Shown here: positions 24,896 to 33,468 of the stretch, piece after piece
Layout: every line of letters begins with the position of its first letter
How positions within the stretch are numbered: the stretch's first letter is position 1
Assembly: GCA_963777905.1 (NCBI GenBank)
Contig: CAVZSM010000014.1
Location: 1-64,000, forward strand
DNA length: 64,000 nt
DNA from: Trebonia sp963777905
Lineage (GTDB): Bacteria; Actinomycetota; Actinomycetes; Streptosporangiales; Streptosporangiaceae
Direction: 5' to 3'
Notes under the pieces: generated by a model
Seen by the model: the letters and a program-made list of their open reading frames with translations, nothing else
What the model was told of the DNA's origin: nothing
The model's database searches: none
Program-made: the position numbers and the translations under genes

Positions 24896-25637
24896 ATGCG
24901 GTTTCACCGGGTGCGCGTGGTGCGGCGAGTGCCGCATCCCGAGCGCGGGTTCACCCAGGGGCTTATCGCCGACGGTGGCGGCGTCGTCTGGGAATCCGTC
25001 GGCAACTACGGGCAGTCGGAGCTGCGGCGCTACGAATTCGGCTCGGACGTGGTGGCGGCCCGGGCGGCTTTGCCGCCTGAGCTGTTCGGTGAAGGGATCT
25101 GCCGGGTCGGGGACAGCGTTCTGGCAGCTCACCTGGCGGGAGCGGGTGGCGCTGCGCTGGGACGCGGGCACCTTCGCACTGCGCGAAAAGGTTCGCTACA
25201 ACCGCGACGGGTGGGGCATCTGCGCGGCTGACGGGGAGGTCGTGACCAGTGACGGGACCAGTGAACTGGTGCGCAGGGACCCCGGGACGCTGGAGCCGCG
25301 ACAGGTGGTGCACGTGCGGTGCGAGGGGAGCCGGGTCCGGGGGCTGAACGATCTTGCCTGGGCAGGCGGGCTGGTGTGGGCCAACGTCGCGGGCACCGCG
25401 TGCCTGGCCGGGATCGACCTGGCGACCGGGGAGGTCGCCGACGTCACCGACGCGCGCGCCGCTGCCGAACGCCACTGGGCCGACCAGCAGGCCATCATGA
25501 ACGGGATCGCGGCGCTCAGCCGACCGGATGAGTTCCTGCTAACGGGGAAGACGTGGCGGGCAGTCCGCCATGTTCGCCTGGTTCCAGACCGGGACCGAGG
25601 TCACCGGGAACGGTTGCTGGCAGGCCTGTCTCGCTAG
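24896..25637 (+). pseudogene. Glutaminyl-peptide cyclotransferase (plant/bacterial type), frameshifted
   Basis: The first frame gives PHPERGFTQGLIADGGGVVW, then YGQSELRRYEF and LFGEGICRVGDSV, matching the single-domain beta-propeller glutamine cyclotransferases. After an apparent extra base at about 25121 it continues WQLTWRERVALRWDAGTF, then YNRDGWGICAADGE and GLNDLAWAGGLVWANVAGT to a stop at 25637. These enzymes form N-terminal pyroglutamate. The bacterial proteins are usually exported, but no signal peptide is visible here. The sequence either side of the shift is well conserved, so a sequence error is as likely as real decay. It starts eight bases after etfA. Confidence 0.75.
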
Positions 25638-26070
25638 GCGCGCCGCGGGGACGTCGCCGGAGAACCGGCCGCAGCGGCCGGTCGGTGTACCCGCCGTCCG
25701 CGAGCCCGGCGCCGCGCTCGAACACGTTCCACGAGCCGAAGTCGCCGCACAGCAGCCATGAAACGCCGGCCGCGGTGAAGTAAAGCGGCAGCAAGAGCAG
25801 TCCGCCGCACCAGGCGAACTGCGTGGTGTGGCGCGCCTCGTGCCGGAACAGTCTGCTGCCGGCGAGCAGCTGGTCGTGGCGCGTGATGATCACGTTGCCC
25901 ACGGTGAAAGCCGGGGCGGGCGGCACCGGCAGCCGGTAGCCAGTGCCGGTCAGCAGCCCGTCGGCCGCCCGCGCCAGCCGGGCGCGCCCGGCTAGCGCGA
26001 CGCCAACCCCGGCCAGCGTGGCGCCGTTGACCAGGTTGGCCGCGAGCCGGACGCGATGCCGCGGGCGCAT
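25516..26070 (-). CDS. Conserved hypothetical protein with HExxH-like segment
   Basis: 184 residues. The core has VGNVIITRHDQLLAGSRLFR, then HEARHTTQFAWCGGLLLLPL and GDFGSWNVFERGAGLADGGY. The HEARH segment has the HExxH shape of zinc peptidases, and one hydrophobic helix follows it. I know this arrangement as an actinobacterial conserved protein without assigned function. The last 40 residues, encoded opposite the cyclotransferase gene, are low-complexity, so the true C-terminus may be earlier or the frame may be shifted. It lies 30 bases upstream of the FtsH-like stop on the same strand? No: it is downstream of that gene, reading away from it. Confidence 0.6.
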   Translation of the reverse strand: MRPRHRVRLAANLVNGATLAGVGVALAGRARLARAADGLLTGTGYRLPVPPAPAFTVGNVIITRHDQLLAGSRLFRHEARHTTQFAWCGGLLLLPLYFTAAGVSWLLCGDFGSWNVFERGAGLADGGYTDRPLRPVLRRRPRGAPSETGLPATVPGDLGPGLEPGEHGGLPATSSPLAGTHPVG

Positions 26071-26100
26071 CCGTTGTCCGCCGGCCTTGTCAGCCGGGTG

Positions 26101-28629
26101 TCAGGCGGACCCGTCCGGCTGCCCGTACGACGGCGGCTCGTACGTCGGCGGCTCGTAGGTTGGCGCGCCCGCACCGTCGCCGCTGCCGTTCGGCGTCCCG
26201 TTGGCCTGGCTGCCGTACCCGTCCGCGAGGAGCGAGCCGCTCACCAGTGCCGCGGGCGCCGTTGCGGCCGGCAGCGGAAGCTGCGGCACGCTGTGGTCGC
26301 GGTGCGCGCGCTGGGCCGCCACGTGGTACGCCCTGAGCCTTGCGATGAACTCGTCGTCGGCGTACGGGGCGCCGTCCACCAGCGGTCCTCTGCCGCCCTC
26401 GAAGATCGCCGTGACGTCCTCACCGCTGAGCGTCTTGTAGGTCTCGAGCGCGTGCGCGAGCGCGAGCACATGCCGCTCGTTCTCGCGCAAGATCATCTCG
26501 ACCTGGTCGAGCAGGACGGACAGGTTGTCCTCGATCCGGTCCGCGAGCCTGCCGAACGGCGACGGTCCGTGCGCGTCACCGCCGGCGGCAGGCGTGGCGG
26601 CCCGGTTGCCGCCGCCAGGGGTGCCCGCCTCCAGGCGGCGAGACGAGGCGGCCGAGGACACGGTCTTGCCCATGCCCCAGTACCCCTCCATGTAGGAGGC
26701 GACGGTGGTCGCCTGGTCCAGGTCGCCGGAGACGCCGGACGAGCTGTCGCTGTCGAAGTACATCCGTTCCCCGGCCAGCGAGGCGAGCGCGACGAGGATG
26801 TCCGACTGGTACTCGCTGCGCCACCGGGTGAACTGGTCCTCCGGCTTGATCGACGACACCATGCCCAGGTAGTCGCTGCCCTTCTCGATCGTGGCGATGT
26901 CGATCTCCATGTGATGCCGCGTCCGGTAAGCGACCACCGCGTGGCACGCCTCGTGGATCGCGACCGCGTGCCGCTCCCGCTCGATATACTCCACGTCCTC
27001 GGGCGGACCGAGTTCCTTGAGCTGCTTGGCCTTGATCACGTCCTGATAGGTGATGACGTCACGCCCGTCCCTGATCGCGATGATCAGCGACTCGTTGACC
27101 AGGTCCTTGATGCTGGCGCCCGTCGCGTACGGGGTGATCGTGGCGAGCTTGTCGATCTGCTCGTCGGTCAGCTCGTGCGGGACCTTGGCGAAGTACCCCT
27201 GGTAGGTACGAACCCGGCCCGCCTTTGTCGGGTAACCGACCCGGTAGATCCGGTCGATGCGGCCCGGCCGCAGCAGCGCCTCGTCCAGCGCCGACGGCAT
27301 GTTCGTCGCCATCATCACCAGGATGCGGTAGTGCGGCGGCGGCTTGGGCCGCATGCCGAGCGCCCGCCTGACCACCCGGTTGAAGAACCCGCGCGGCTTC
27401 TTGAGCCCGGACAGCTCGGTGAGCAGGGCCTGCAGCGTGCCCATACCGCCGCCGCCCCCGCCGCCGTTCATGCCGGCGCCGATGATCTGCTTGTTCCTCC
27501 GGCGGGCACCGGGCTCGGCCGGGTCGACGGCGAACTGCGAGGCCAGCACGTCGCGGGCCATCCGCCACTGCATGTCGGAGGACAGGTAGGAGAAGCCGTG
27601 GCAGCCGGCCGTCGCGAACGGTGCCGCGCCGACGTTGCCGCCGCCGGGCGTGCCGCCCATGGCGATGCCGCGGTTGCCGAGCGAGTCGGCCTCGTCGAAG
27701 AAGACGATCACGCCGCCGTACCGTAGCGACAGCTTGCGCAGCTTGCGGAACAGCCCCTTGACTTTCAGCACGCCCACGCCGAAGAACATGTTGATGAACG
27801 CGCCAGGGTCGACGAACACATACGGCTTGCCGGTCTCGCCGGCGACCGCCTCAGCCATCAGGGTCTTCCCGGTTCCCGGCGGCCCCCACAGCAGGATGCC
27901 GCCAGGCACGTAGCCGCCCCGGTCCTCGACGAGCTCCGGGTTCTCCAGGAAAATGATGTTCTCCTTCACCCGGTCCAGGACGTGGTCCTGACCCCAGACG
28001 TCGGAGAACCTGGTCTTGATGTCGTCCGGGTAGTAGACGTCCACCCCGCCCCTGGACAGGAACCAGAACAGCAGCCCGAACTGGGCGACCGTGAAGAACA
28101 GCAGGAAGGCGTACTGGATGAAGGTCGGCAGCGCGTGCCACAGGATCGCCGGGACTTGCGCCAGCGCGGAGAGCGGCGCGGTGTGCATGATCTTGCCGGC
28201 GATGATGGCGATGACAACGACAATCAGCACCCAGCGGAGAATCCGCCCGAGCCGGTACCGCGTCCACGCCGACAGCTTGGTGGAAGACAGCCGCTCCGTC
28301 CTGCCCCAGACTTTGTGAACCCAGAACTGGTTGTAGGCCGCCCAGTGCTCGCTGATCAGGAAGTGGATCTGGTGGAGCAGCTCGAGGCCGAACAGGATGA
28401 AGACCCACGAGCCCAGCTGGGCCTCGATCCGGACGGCATCGAGGAACCCAACGAGCGGATCGTTCGCCATCAGCGACCAGACGAGCAGCAGCCAGATCAC
28501 AACCAGCAGGATCAGCCACTTCACCCGGTCCCAGAGCGGCATCCGCTTCCTGGTCAGGCTGTCTTCTTCCCTGGGGCGGCCCCCCTCGTAGGCGAATCCA
28601 TCCACCACTGACCGCTGGGCCTTCTTCAT
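26101..28629 (-). CDS. Divergent FtsH-like membrane AAA protease
   Basis: 842 residues. Several N-terminal hydrophobic helices (about residues 35-55, 75-90, 130-150 and 165-190) replace the usual two. The AAA module has Walker A GPPGTGKT at residues 249-256 and Walker B VIVFFDEAD. A long Gly-rich insertion (GAGMNGGGGGGGMG) precedes MATNMPSALDEALLRPGRID. The peptidase M41 zinc motif is HEACH at about residues 559-563. The C-terminus is a Pro/Tyr/Gly tail with EPPTYEPPSYGQPDG. It should degrade membrane or misfolded proteins. It is much diverged from the housekeeping FtsH and is probably a second copy. Its start overlaps the lipoprotein stop by four bases. Confidence 0.87.
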   Translation of the reverse strand: MKKAQRSVVDGFAYEGGRPREEDSLTRKRMPLWDRVKWLILLVVIWLLLVWSLMANDPLVGFLDAVRIEAQLGSWVFILFGLELLHQIHFLISEHWAAYNQFWVHKVWGRTERLSSTKLSAWTRYRLGRILRWVLIVVVIAIIAGKIMHTAPLSALAQVPAILWHALPTFIQYAFLLFFTVAQFGLLFWFLSRGGVDVYYPDDIKTRFSDVWGQDHVLDRVKENIIFLENPELVEDRGGYVPGGILLWGPPGTGKTLMAEAVAGETGKPYVFVDPGAFINMFFGVGVLKVKGLFRKLRKLSLRYGGVIVFFDEADSLGNRGIAMGGTPGGGNVGAAPFATAGCHGFSYLSSDMQWRMARDVLASQFAVDPAEPGARRRNKQIIGAGMNGGGGGGGMGTLQALLTELSGLKKPRGFFNRVVRRALGMRPKPPPHYRILVMMATNMPSALDEALLRPGRIDRIYRVGYPTKAGRVRTYQGYFAKVPHELTDEQIDKLATITPYATGASIKDLVNESLIIAIRDGRDVITYQDVIKAKQLKELGPPEDVEYIERERHAVAIHEACHAVVAYRTRHHMEIDIATIEKGSDYLGMVSSIKPEDQFTRWRSEYQSDILVALASLAGERMYFDSDSSSGVSGDLDQATTVASYMEGYWGMGKTVSSAASSRRLEAGTPGGGNRAATPAAGGDAHGPSPFGRLADRIEDNLSVLLDQVEMILRENERHVLALAHALETYKTLSGEDVTAIFEGGRGPLVDGAPYADDEFIARLRAYHVAAQRAHRDHSVPQLPLPAATAPAALVSGSLLADGYGSQANGTPNGSGDGAGAPTYEPPTYEPPSYGQPDGSA

Positions 28630-29306
28630 GTCGGACTCCCGACGGTAAATGACGACATGACAGTATTTATGTTGGTCTGGTTGCTGGTGTAACAGGCGTT
28701 GGTGCAGTGCACCAGGAGAAAATAGACGACCGTCTGATCGGCGTTGGTCAGCACGTCTTCGTCGAAGGTGTCAGCAACCCCGTTGGGGAACGTGTACTGG
28801 AACGTTTCCCTGACCCCGTGCACCCCTTGCTTGCCCGTGATCGTGTCGTCCCGCAGCTGCTTGAAGTCGGTCAGCGGGAACCCCTCCTGCGCGTCGGTCT
28901 GCCGGGAGCCCGAGGTGACAGGCAGCATGAAGTCACGCAGCATGTTGTAGGACAACTCGGCGCTGACCGTCGGGCTGAGGGTTCCGACCTCCGCGAACAC
29001 AAAGGGCTGCACGGCGTCGGCGGCCAGGAAGTGGTTGGCCGACGGGGACGAGTCGGCGTCGTAAGCGGTGGACCAGATGCCGTCACCAGAACCGCCCGCT
29101 GCCTGCAGCGCGGCATTCAGCGACTTCTGCGAGATCTGATGCCAGGCGTGCGGAACCTTATAGAAGGTCTTCGCTGAGGAGTCCGCCACATACGTGTACG
29201 CCGGAGCGCCACACCCGCTCAGCCCGATCGTGGTGAGAACGGCCACGAGGAGGATCGCCATCCCCCCGACGAGGCCTCTTGTTGAGCGGAAGGCCCGATT
29301 CGTCAA
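28626..29306 (-). CDS. Lipoprotein of unknown function
   Basis: About 226 residues. A basic start and hydrophobic helix (GLVGGMAILLVAVLTTIG) lead to the lipobox LSGC, so the mature protein is anchored outside the membrane from that cysteine. The rest is soluble, with few landmarks and two close cysteines (HCTNACY) near the end. The longest frame starts at GTG 29321, but TTG 29306 has GGAGG eight bases before it. Its stop overlaps the FtsH-like start (ATGA), suggesting the two act together, for example as an external sensor or adaptor for the protease. I do not recognise the family. Confidence 0.8.
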   Translation of the reverse strand: MTNRAFRSTRGLVGGMAILLVAVLTTIGLSGCGAPAYTYVADSSAKTFYKVPHAWHQISQKSLNAALQAAGGSGDGIWSTAYDADSSPSANHFLAADAVQPFVFAEVGTLSPTVSAELSYNMLRDFMLPVTSGSRQTDAQEGFPLTDFKQLRDDTITGKQGVHGVRETFQYTFPNGVADTFDEDVLTNADQTVVYFLLVHCTNACYTSNQTNINTVMSSFTVGSPT

Positions 29307-29374
29307 AGGGGTGACCTCCACATTTTGCTGTCTGCAGACAAGTATGCCGCTTCATATCGATTTGGTATAGGCGG

Positions 29375-30667
29375 TCAGCGTACCGAACGGACCCGGCTGA
29401 CTGTCAGCCCCGCTATGACCGTCACGACGCCCGCGAGCGCGAAGAGTGCTGAGTAACTGTTCATTAGTCCCAGTACTACCCCCGCCGCGAGCGGAGCCAC
29501 CACGAGCGGGAGACTATAGGCGATGTTGATGATTCCCAGGTCCTTGGCTCGGTCCGCCGCTGCCGGCAGTACCTGGGTCAGCAGCGCCGGCGCGGCCGCC
29601 CAGTAGGTGCCGAACCCGGCGCCGAGCAGCGGCGCCGCCACCAGGGCCATGTGCCAGGTCGGCGACGCGGCCAGTAGCGCGGCGGCCAGCGCCATCACGA
29701 TCGCCGCCCCCACGATGAACGGCTTGCGGCGTCCGGACCGGTCCGACAGGGTGCCGCAGCCCGCCCCGGCGATCAGCAGCGCCACGGCGTACAGCGCCAT
29801 CAGGATCAGCAGCCCGGTCTGCGGGTCGTGATAGTGCGCCGCGCGGGCGAGGAAATACAGCAAGTACAGCGTGCCGAGGTCGTTGCCGAGGTTGATGAGG
29901 AAGTGCGTGAGCCAGCCCCAGCCGAAGTCCGGGTTCTGGCGCGGCGACACCCACATCCGTCGCAGCGTGGCCGCCACCGGCAGGGACGGCTTGTACTCGA
30001 CGGGCAACGGCTCGTCCGGAGTCCGGAACGCGAACAGCACAGCGAACGCGACGACGATGATGGCGCAGGCCGCGTAGCCCGCCGACATCCGCGTGATGAT
30101 CACGGTCACAATCAGCGCGCCGAGTACGGTGCCGAGCATCTGGCTGATCCCGATCAGCGCGCCGAGCCACCCGCGCTGGTTGACGGGCACCCGGTCTGGC
30201 AGCGCGGCGGTGAGAGTGGCCAGCATGCCGCCGAGCCCGAGTTCCGCGACGAACCAGCCGACCGCCATCACCGGGACGGAAGGCGCCGCGGCGACAATGG
30301 CGATGCCAAGTGCCCCGGTCAGCGCGCAGCCGACCGTCCAAGGGTGACGGCGGCCCCGCGGGTGCGTCGTCCGGTCGGACAGCGTTCCGACGATGGGGTT
30401 GGCCAGCAGGGAGGCGATCGCGCCCACGCCTATCACGACGGAGAGCAGCACCGCGTCCGCGCCGCTGGGCACGCCGTTCTTGGTGATGTGGTCGTGCAGT
30501 GACGCGACCTGCTCGGGGAGCAGCACCTGAATGGGCGCGTAAATCGCCAGCCACAGGCCGATGTTGGCGAGGAAAAGCAGCGTTATCCAGTTGGCCCTGA
30601 CCGGCTCGGTGGGTTCGGCTAGCGCGGCCGGCTGCGTTTGCGGGCTGGCCGTGACCGCTTCATCCAA
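29375..30667 (-). CDS. MFS transporter
   Basis: 430 residues with about twelve hydrophobic helices. The loop after the second helix has GTLSDRTTHPRGRRHPW and the matching one in the second half has GTLSDRSGRRKPFIV, both major-facilitator motif A. It resembles the sugar- or amino-acid-type MFS proteins found beside aldolase/oxidase pairs. The start is TTG 30667, supported by AGGA eight bases upstream, and it overlaps the end of the repaired aldolase gene by eight bases. It is therefore probably co-translated with that gene and may import or export its substrate. Confidence 0.88.
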   Translation of the reverse strand: MDEAVTASPQTQPAALAEPTEPVRANWITLLFLANIGLWLAIYAPIQVLLPEQVASLHDHITKNGVPSGADAVLLSVVIGVGAIASLLANPIVGTLSDRTTHPRGRRHPWTVGCALTGALGIAIVAAAPSVPVMAVGWFVAELGLGGMLATLTAALPDRVPVNQRGWLGALIGISQMLGTVLGALIVTVIITRMSAGYAACAIIVVAFAVLFAFRTPDEPLPVEYKPSLPVAATLRRMWVSPRQNPDFGWGWLTHFLINLGNDLGTLYLLYFLARAAHYHDPQTGLLILMALYAVALLIAGAGCGTLSDRSGRRKPFIVGAAIVMALAAALLAASPTWHMALVAAPLLGAGFGTYWAAAPALLTQVLPAAADRAKDLGIINIAYSLPLVVAPLAAGVVLGLMNSYSALFALAGVVTVIAGLTVSRVRSVR

Positions 30668-31884
30668 AGCACTGTCCTTCCCCGCGATAGGTCGGCACGC
30701 TTCGCGCCACGGCGACGTCCTCGATCACGTGGTATTCGGTCAGGCGCTCGGCGAGTTCGCCGCCCTTGGCGTGCCGCAGCCAGAACCCGGTCGCCGATGC
30801 GGAGGCCGTCCGCCGCGACGCCGAGCACCGGCGTCTGCACCTCGCCGGCGCCCTCGACGCGCGACAGCCGCAACCCAGCGGGCCGGAATGGCGTGGGCAG
30901 CCGGTCCCGTGTCCCGGTTCCCGACGCCACATAGCCGCCGCTGAACAGGGTGGCGATGCGCGGCGCCGGCCGCCGGACCACCGGCAGCGCGAACATGACG
31001 GCGGGCCGCGGCCGGAACTTGCGGTACGCGTCGAACAGCGTGGGCCCGACAAGGCCCGACCCGGCGGCCAGTTCGGTGACCGACTCGTCCGCCGCGGTGG
31101 ACTCGAGCGACCCGGTGCCGCCACCGTTGACGAACTCCAGGGTGGTCAGCGCGCGGATCCTGCGTACGGTCTCGGCGCGCCGCTCGCGCAGTTCGGCCGC
31201 CGACCTGGCCTGGATCGCCCGGACCAGCGCGGCGCGGACCGGGTTCCCTGGCGGGGAGTCGCCGAGGCCCGCGATCTGGCCCTCGTAACCCAGCACACCG
31301 ACGAGCACGAAACCCGGCCGCGCCAAGATTGCCTCCGCGACCAGCGCCGCTTGCGCCGGCTCGCGCAGCGGCGACCGCCAGGTCCCGATCTGCACCGCGG
31401 CTCGGTCGCCGAGCGGCCGCCACGACACGTCGAGTTCCAGGCACACCCGGATCTCGGGGTGACCCTCGCCGAGCGTCGCGTCGATGAAGTCGAGGTGCGC
31501 GGCGGAGTCGACGGTCACCGTGATGTGCTGCCGCGCCGTGGCGTTCGCGGCGAGCGCGCGCAGCGCGCCGCGGTCCGCGGTGGGGTAGGCGACCAGCAGG
31601 TCGTCGCTCATGCCGGCCGAGTGCAGCCACAGCGCCTCGGCCAGCGAGTAGCACATGATGCCCCGGTACCCCGGCTGGGCGAGCGCCCGCTCGACCAGGT
31701 ACCGGCAGCGCAGCGACTTGCTGACGACCCGGATCGGCAAGCCGCCGGCCCGGCGGACCAGGTCGCGCGCGTTGCTGTCGAACGCGGCCACGTCGACCAC
31801 CGCGAACGGCGGGTCCAGGTGGGCGGTCGCCTGCTCGTACCCGTCCTGGCCGGTGCCGGGTTTCGCCAGAGTGCTGCCAGACAT
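30660..31884 (-). CDS. Amino-acid aldolase/deaminase, PLP, frameshifted near the end
   Basis: A fold-type III PLP enzyme (alanine racemase-like barrel, D-threonine aldolase branch) of about 408 residues. IRVVSKSLRCRYLVERAL carries the PLP lysine, LEFVNGGGTGSLESTAADES the phosphate-binding turn, and LFSGGYVASGTG precedes the metal-binding end. Near 30783 one extra base interrupts GDRV; after removal the frame reads WLRHAKGGELAERLTEYHVI and ends at 30660. The unrepaired frame runs on into the MFS gene with arginine-rich nonsense. The HxxxxGEL segment holds the conserved end of the active site, so the repair matters for function. Divergent from the lactone oxidase by 70 bases. Confidence 0.83.
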
Positions 31885-31954
31885 AGCCAGACAGTAGCCT
31901 GTCTGCGGCAGAGGTTAGACACACGGGAATCAAAATCAGGAAAAATCACCCGAT

Positions 31955-33244
31955 ATGACGTGGCAGAACTGGGCAGGGACGGCGACCGCGGATCCGGCGC
32001 AACGCTACTGGCCGCGCAGCACCGAGGAGATCGCGGACGCGATCAAGGACGCGGCGGCGGCCGGCCTCACCGTGCGGGCGCTCGGCAGCGGGCACTCCTT
32101 CACGCCGACGGCGGCCACCTCTGGAGCGGCGCTCGACCTGTCCGGGTGGGCCGGCGTCATCTCGGCGGACGCGAACTCGGGGCTGGTCACGGTCCGGTCG
32201 GGCACCACGATCCGGCGGCTCAACGCCGCGCTCGACGTGCTTGGCCTGGCGATGCCCAACCTCGGTGACATCGACGCGCAGACGATCGCCGGGGCGATCT
32301 CCACCGGCACGCACGGCACCGGCGCCCGGCTCGGCGGCATCGCGACCGCGGTCGCCGCGCTAGAGCTCATCCTCGCCGACGGGTCGGTCGTCTCCTGCTC
32401 GCCGCAGCAGCGGCCCGACTTGTTCGCCGCCGCCCAGGTAGGCCTCGGCGCGCTCGGCGTGATCTCCACCGTGACCCTGAAGTGCGTCCCGGCGTTCGAC
32501 TTGTCCGCCGACGAGCGGCCGATGCCATTGGGCGAGGTGCTCGAGCGCTTCCGCGAGTTCGCGGCGTCAAACGACCACTTCGAGTTCTACTGGTTCCCCT
32601 ACGGCAAGAACGCGCTGGTGAAGCGCAACAACCGGGGGACAGAACTGCCGCGAATGCCGGCGTGGCGGCATTTCTTCGAGTACGAGGTGATGGAGAACGC
32701 CGCGTTCGGCGCGCTGTGCCGCACCGGGCGGGCGGTGCCCGCGCTCATCAAGCCGCTGAACAGGTTCGCCGCGGGCACGCTCTCGAAGCGGTCGTATTCC
32801 GCCCCGTCGCACCAGGTGTTCGTGACGCCGCGCCGGGTCCGGTTCGTCGAGTCGGAGTACGCCGTGCCCCGCGAGTCGCTCCTCGACGTGATCGGCGAAC
32901 TGCGCGCCGCGGTGCCGCGGCTCGCCGACCCGGTAATGTTCCCCGTCGAGGTCCGGGTCGCCGCCGCCGACGACATCTGGCTGTCCACCGCCTACGGCAG
33001 GGACACCGCCTACGTGGCGATCCATCAGTACGCGGGACTGCCGTACCAGGAATACTTCCGCGCGCTCGAATCGATCGCGGCCGCCGTCGGCGGCCGCCCG
33101 CACTGGGGCAAGATGCACACGCGCGACGCTGCGCAGCTCGGTGAGCTTTATCCCCGGTTCGCCGACTTCCTCCGGGTCCGCGACGAGGTGGACCCCGGCC
33201 GCCGTTTCGCCAACCCCTACCTCGAGCAGGTCCTCGGCCCCTGA
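31955..33244 (+). CDS. FAD-linked sugar-lactone oxidase (D-arabinono-1,4-lactone oxidase family)
   Basis: 429 residues. The N-terminal FAD-binding (PCMH) domain has VRALGSGHSFTPTAATSG and IAGAISTGTHGTGARLGGIA. The C-terminal ALO domain ends with HWGKMHTRDAAQLGELYPRF, then FLRVRDEVDPGRRFANPYLE, the signature that closes this family. It would oxidise an aldonolactone or alditol with oxygen, producing hydrogen peroxide. It is divergent from the aldolase/MFS pair, an association common in actinobacteria. The natural substrate is unknown. Confidence 0.92.
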   Translation: MTWQNWAGTATADPAQRYWPRSTEEIADAIKDAAAAGLTVRALGSGHSFTPTAATSGAALDLSGWAGVISADANSGLVTVRSGTTIRRLNAALDVLGLAMPNLGDIDAQTIAGAISTGTHGTGARLGGIATAVAALELILADGSVVSCSPQQRPDLFAAAQVGLGALGVISTVTLKCVPAFDLSADERPMPLGEVLERFREFAASNDHFEFYWFPYGKNALVKRNNRGTELPRMPAWRHFFEYEVMENAAFGALCRTGRAVPALIKPLNRFAAGTLSKRSYSAPSHQVFVTPRRVRFVESEYAVPRESLLDVIGELRAAVPRLADPVMFPVEVRVAAADDIWLSTAYGRDTAYVAIHQYAGLPYQEYFRALESIAAAVGGRPHWGKMHTRDAAQLGELYPRFADFLRVRDEVDPGRRFANPYLEQVLGP

Positions 33245-33275
33245 GCCACACCCGCACCACACCGCGGACTCCGCG

Positions 33276-33335
33276 AACGTGGTCGATGTCGCATCCACCA
33301 CGTAAGAGTGTGGACGATGTCACATCGACCACGTT
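33276..33335. repeat. Two tandem imperfect palindromes forming one long inverted repeat
   Basis: AACGTGGTCGATGT (33276-33289) is perfectly inverted as ACATCGACCACGTT (33322-33335). Each half is itself a 25-27 base palindrome built on GTGG-T/A-CGATG and CATC-N-ACCAC. The two halves also align as direct repeats (22 of 26 bases). It lies in the gap between the lactone oxidase and HerA-like genes. It could be a paired operator, a bidirectional hairpin or a mobile palindromic repeat. Confidence 0.78.
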
Positions 33336-33468
33336 GCGGCGGGCTCGCGGCAGTGGGCTGGCAGCGGGGGGCTGGCATTTCGGTTGAGCTTTAGTTGAGC
33401 CGGCCGGGCCGTTCAGCCGTGATCGTCGGTGAGGGCAATTTCTGACCCACGGTGTTGAGGTGGCTACG

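Noticed and set aside
26056..27726. A 556-codon plus-strand frame opposite the FtsH-like gene
   Set aside because: Antisense to an intact AAA protease, with no domain of its own.
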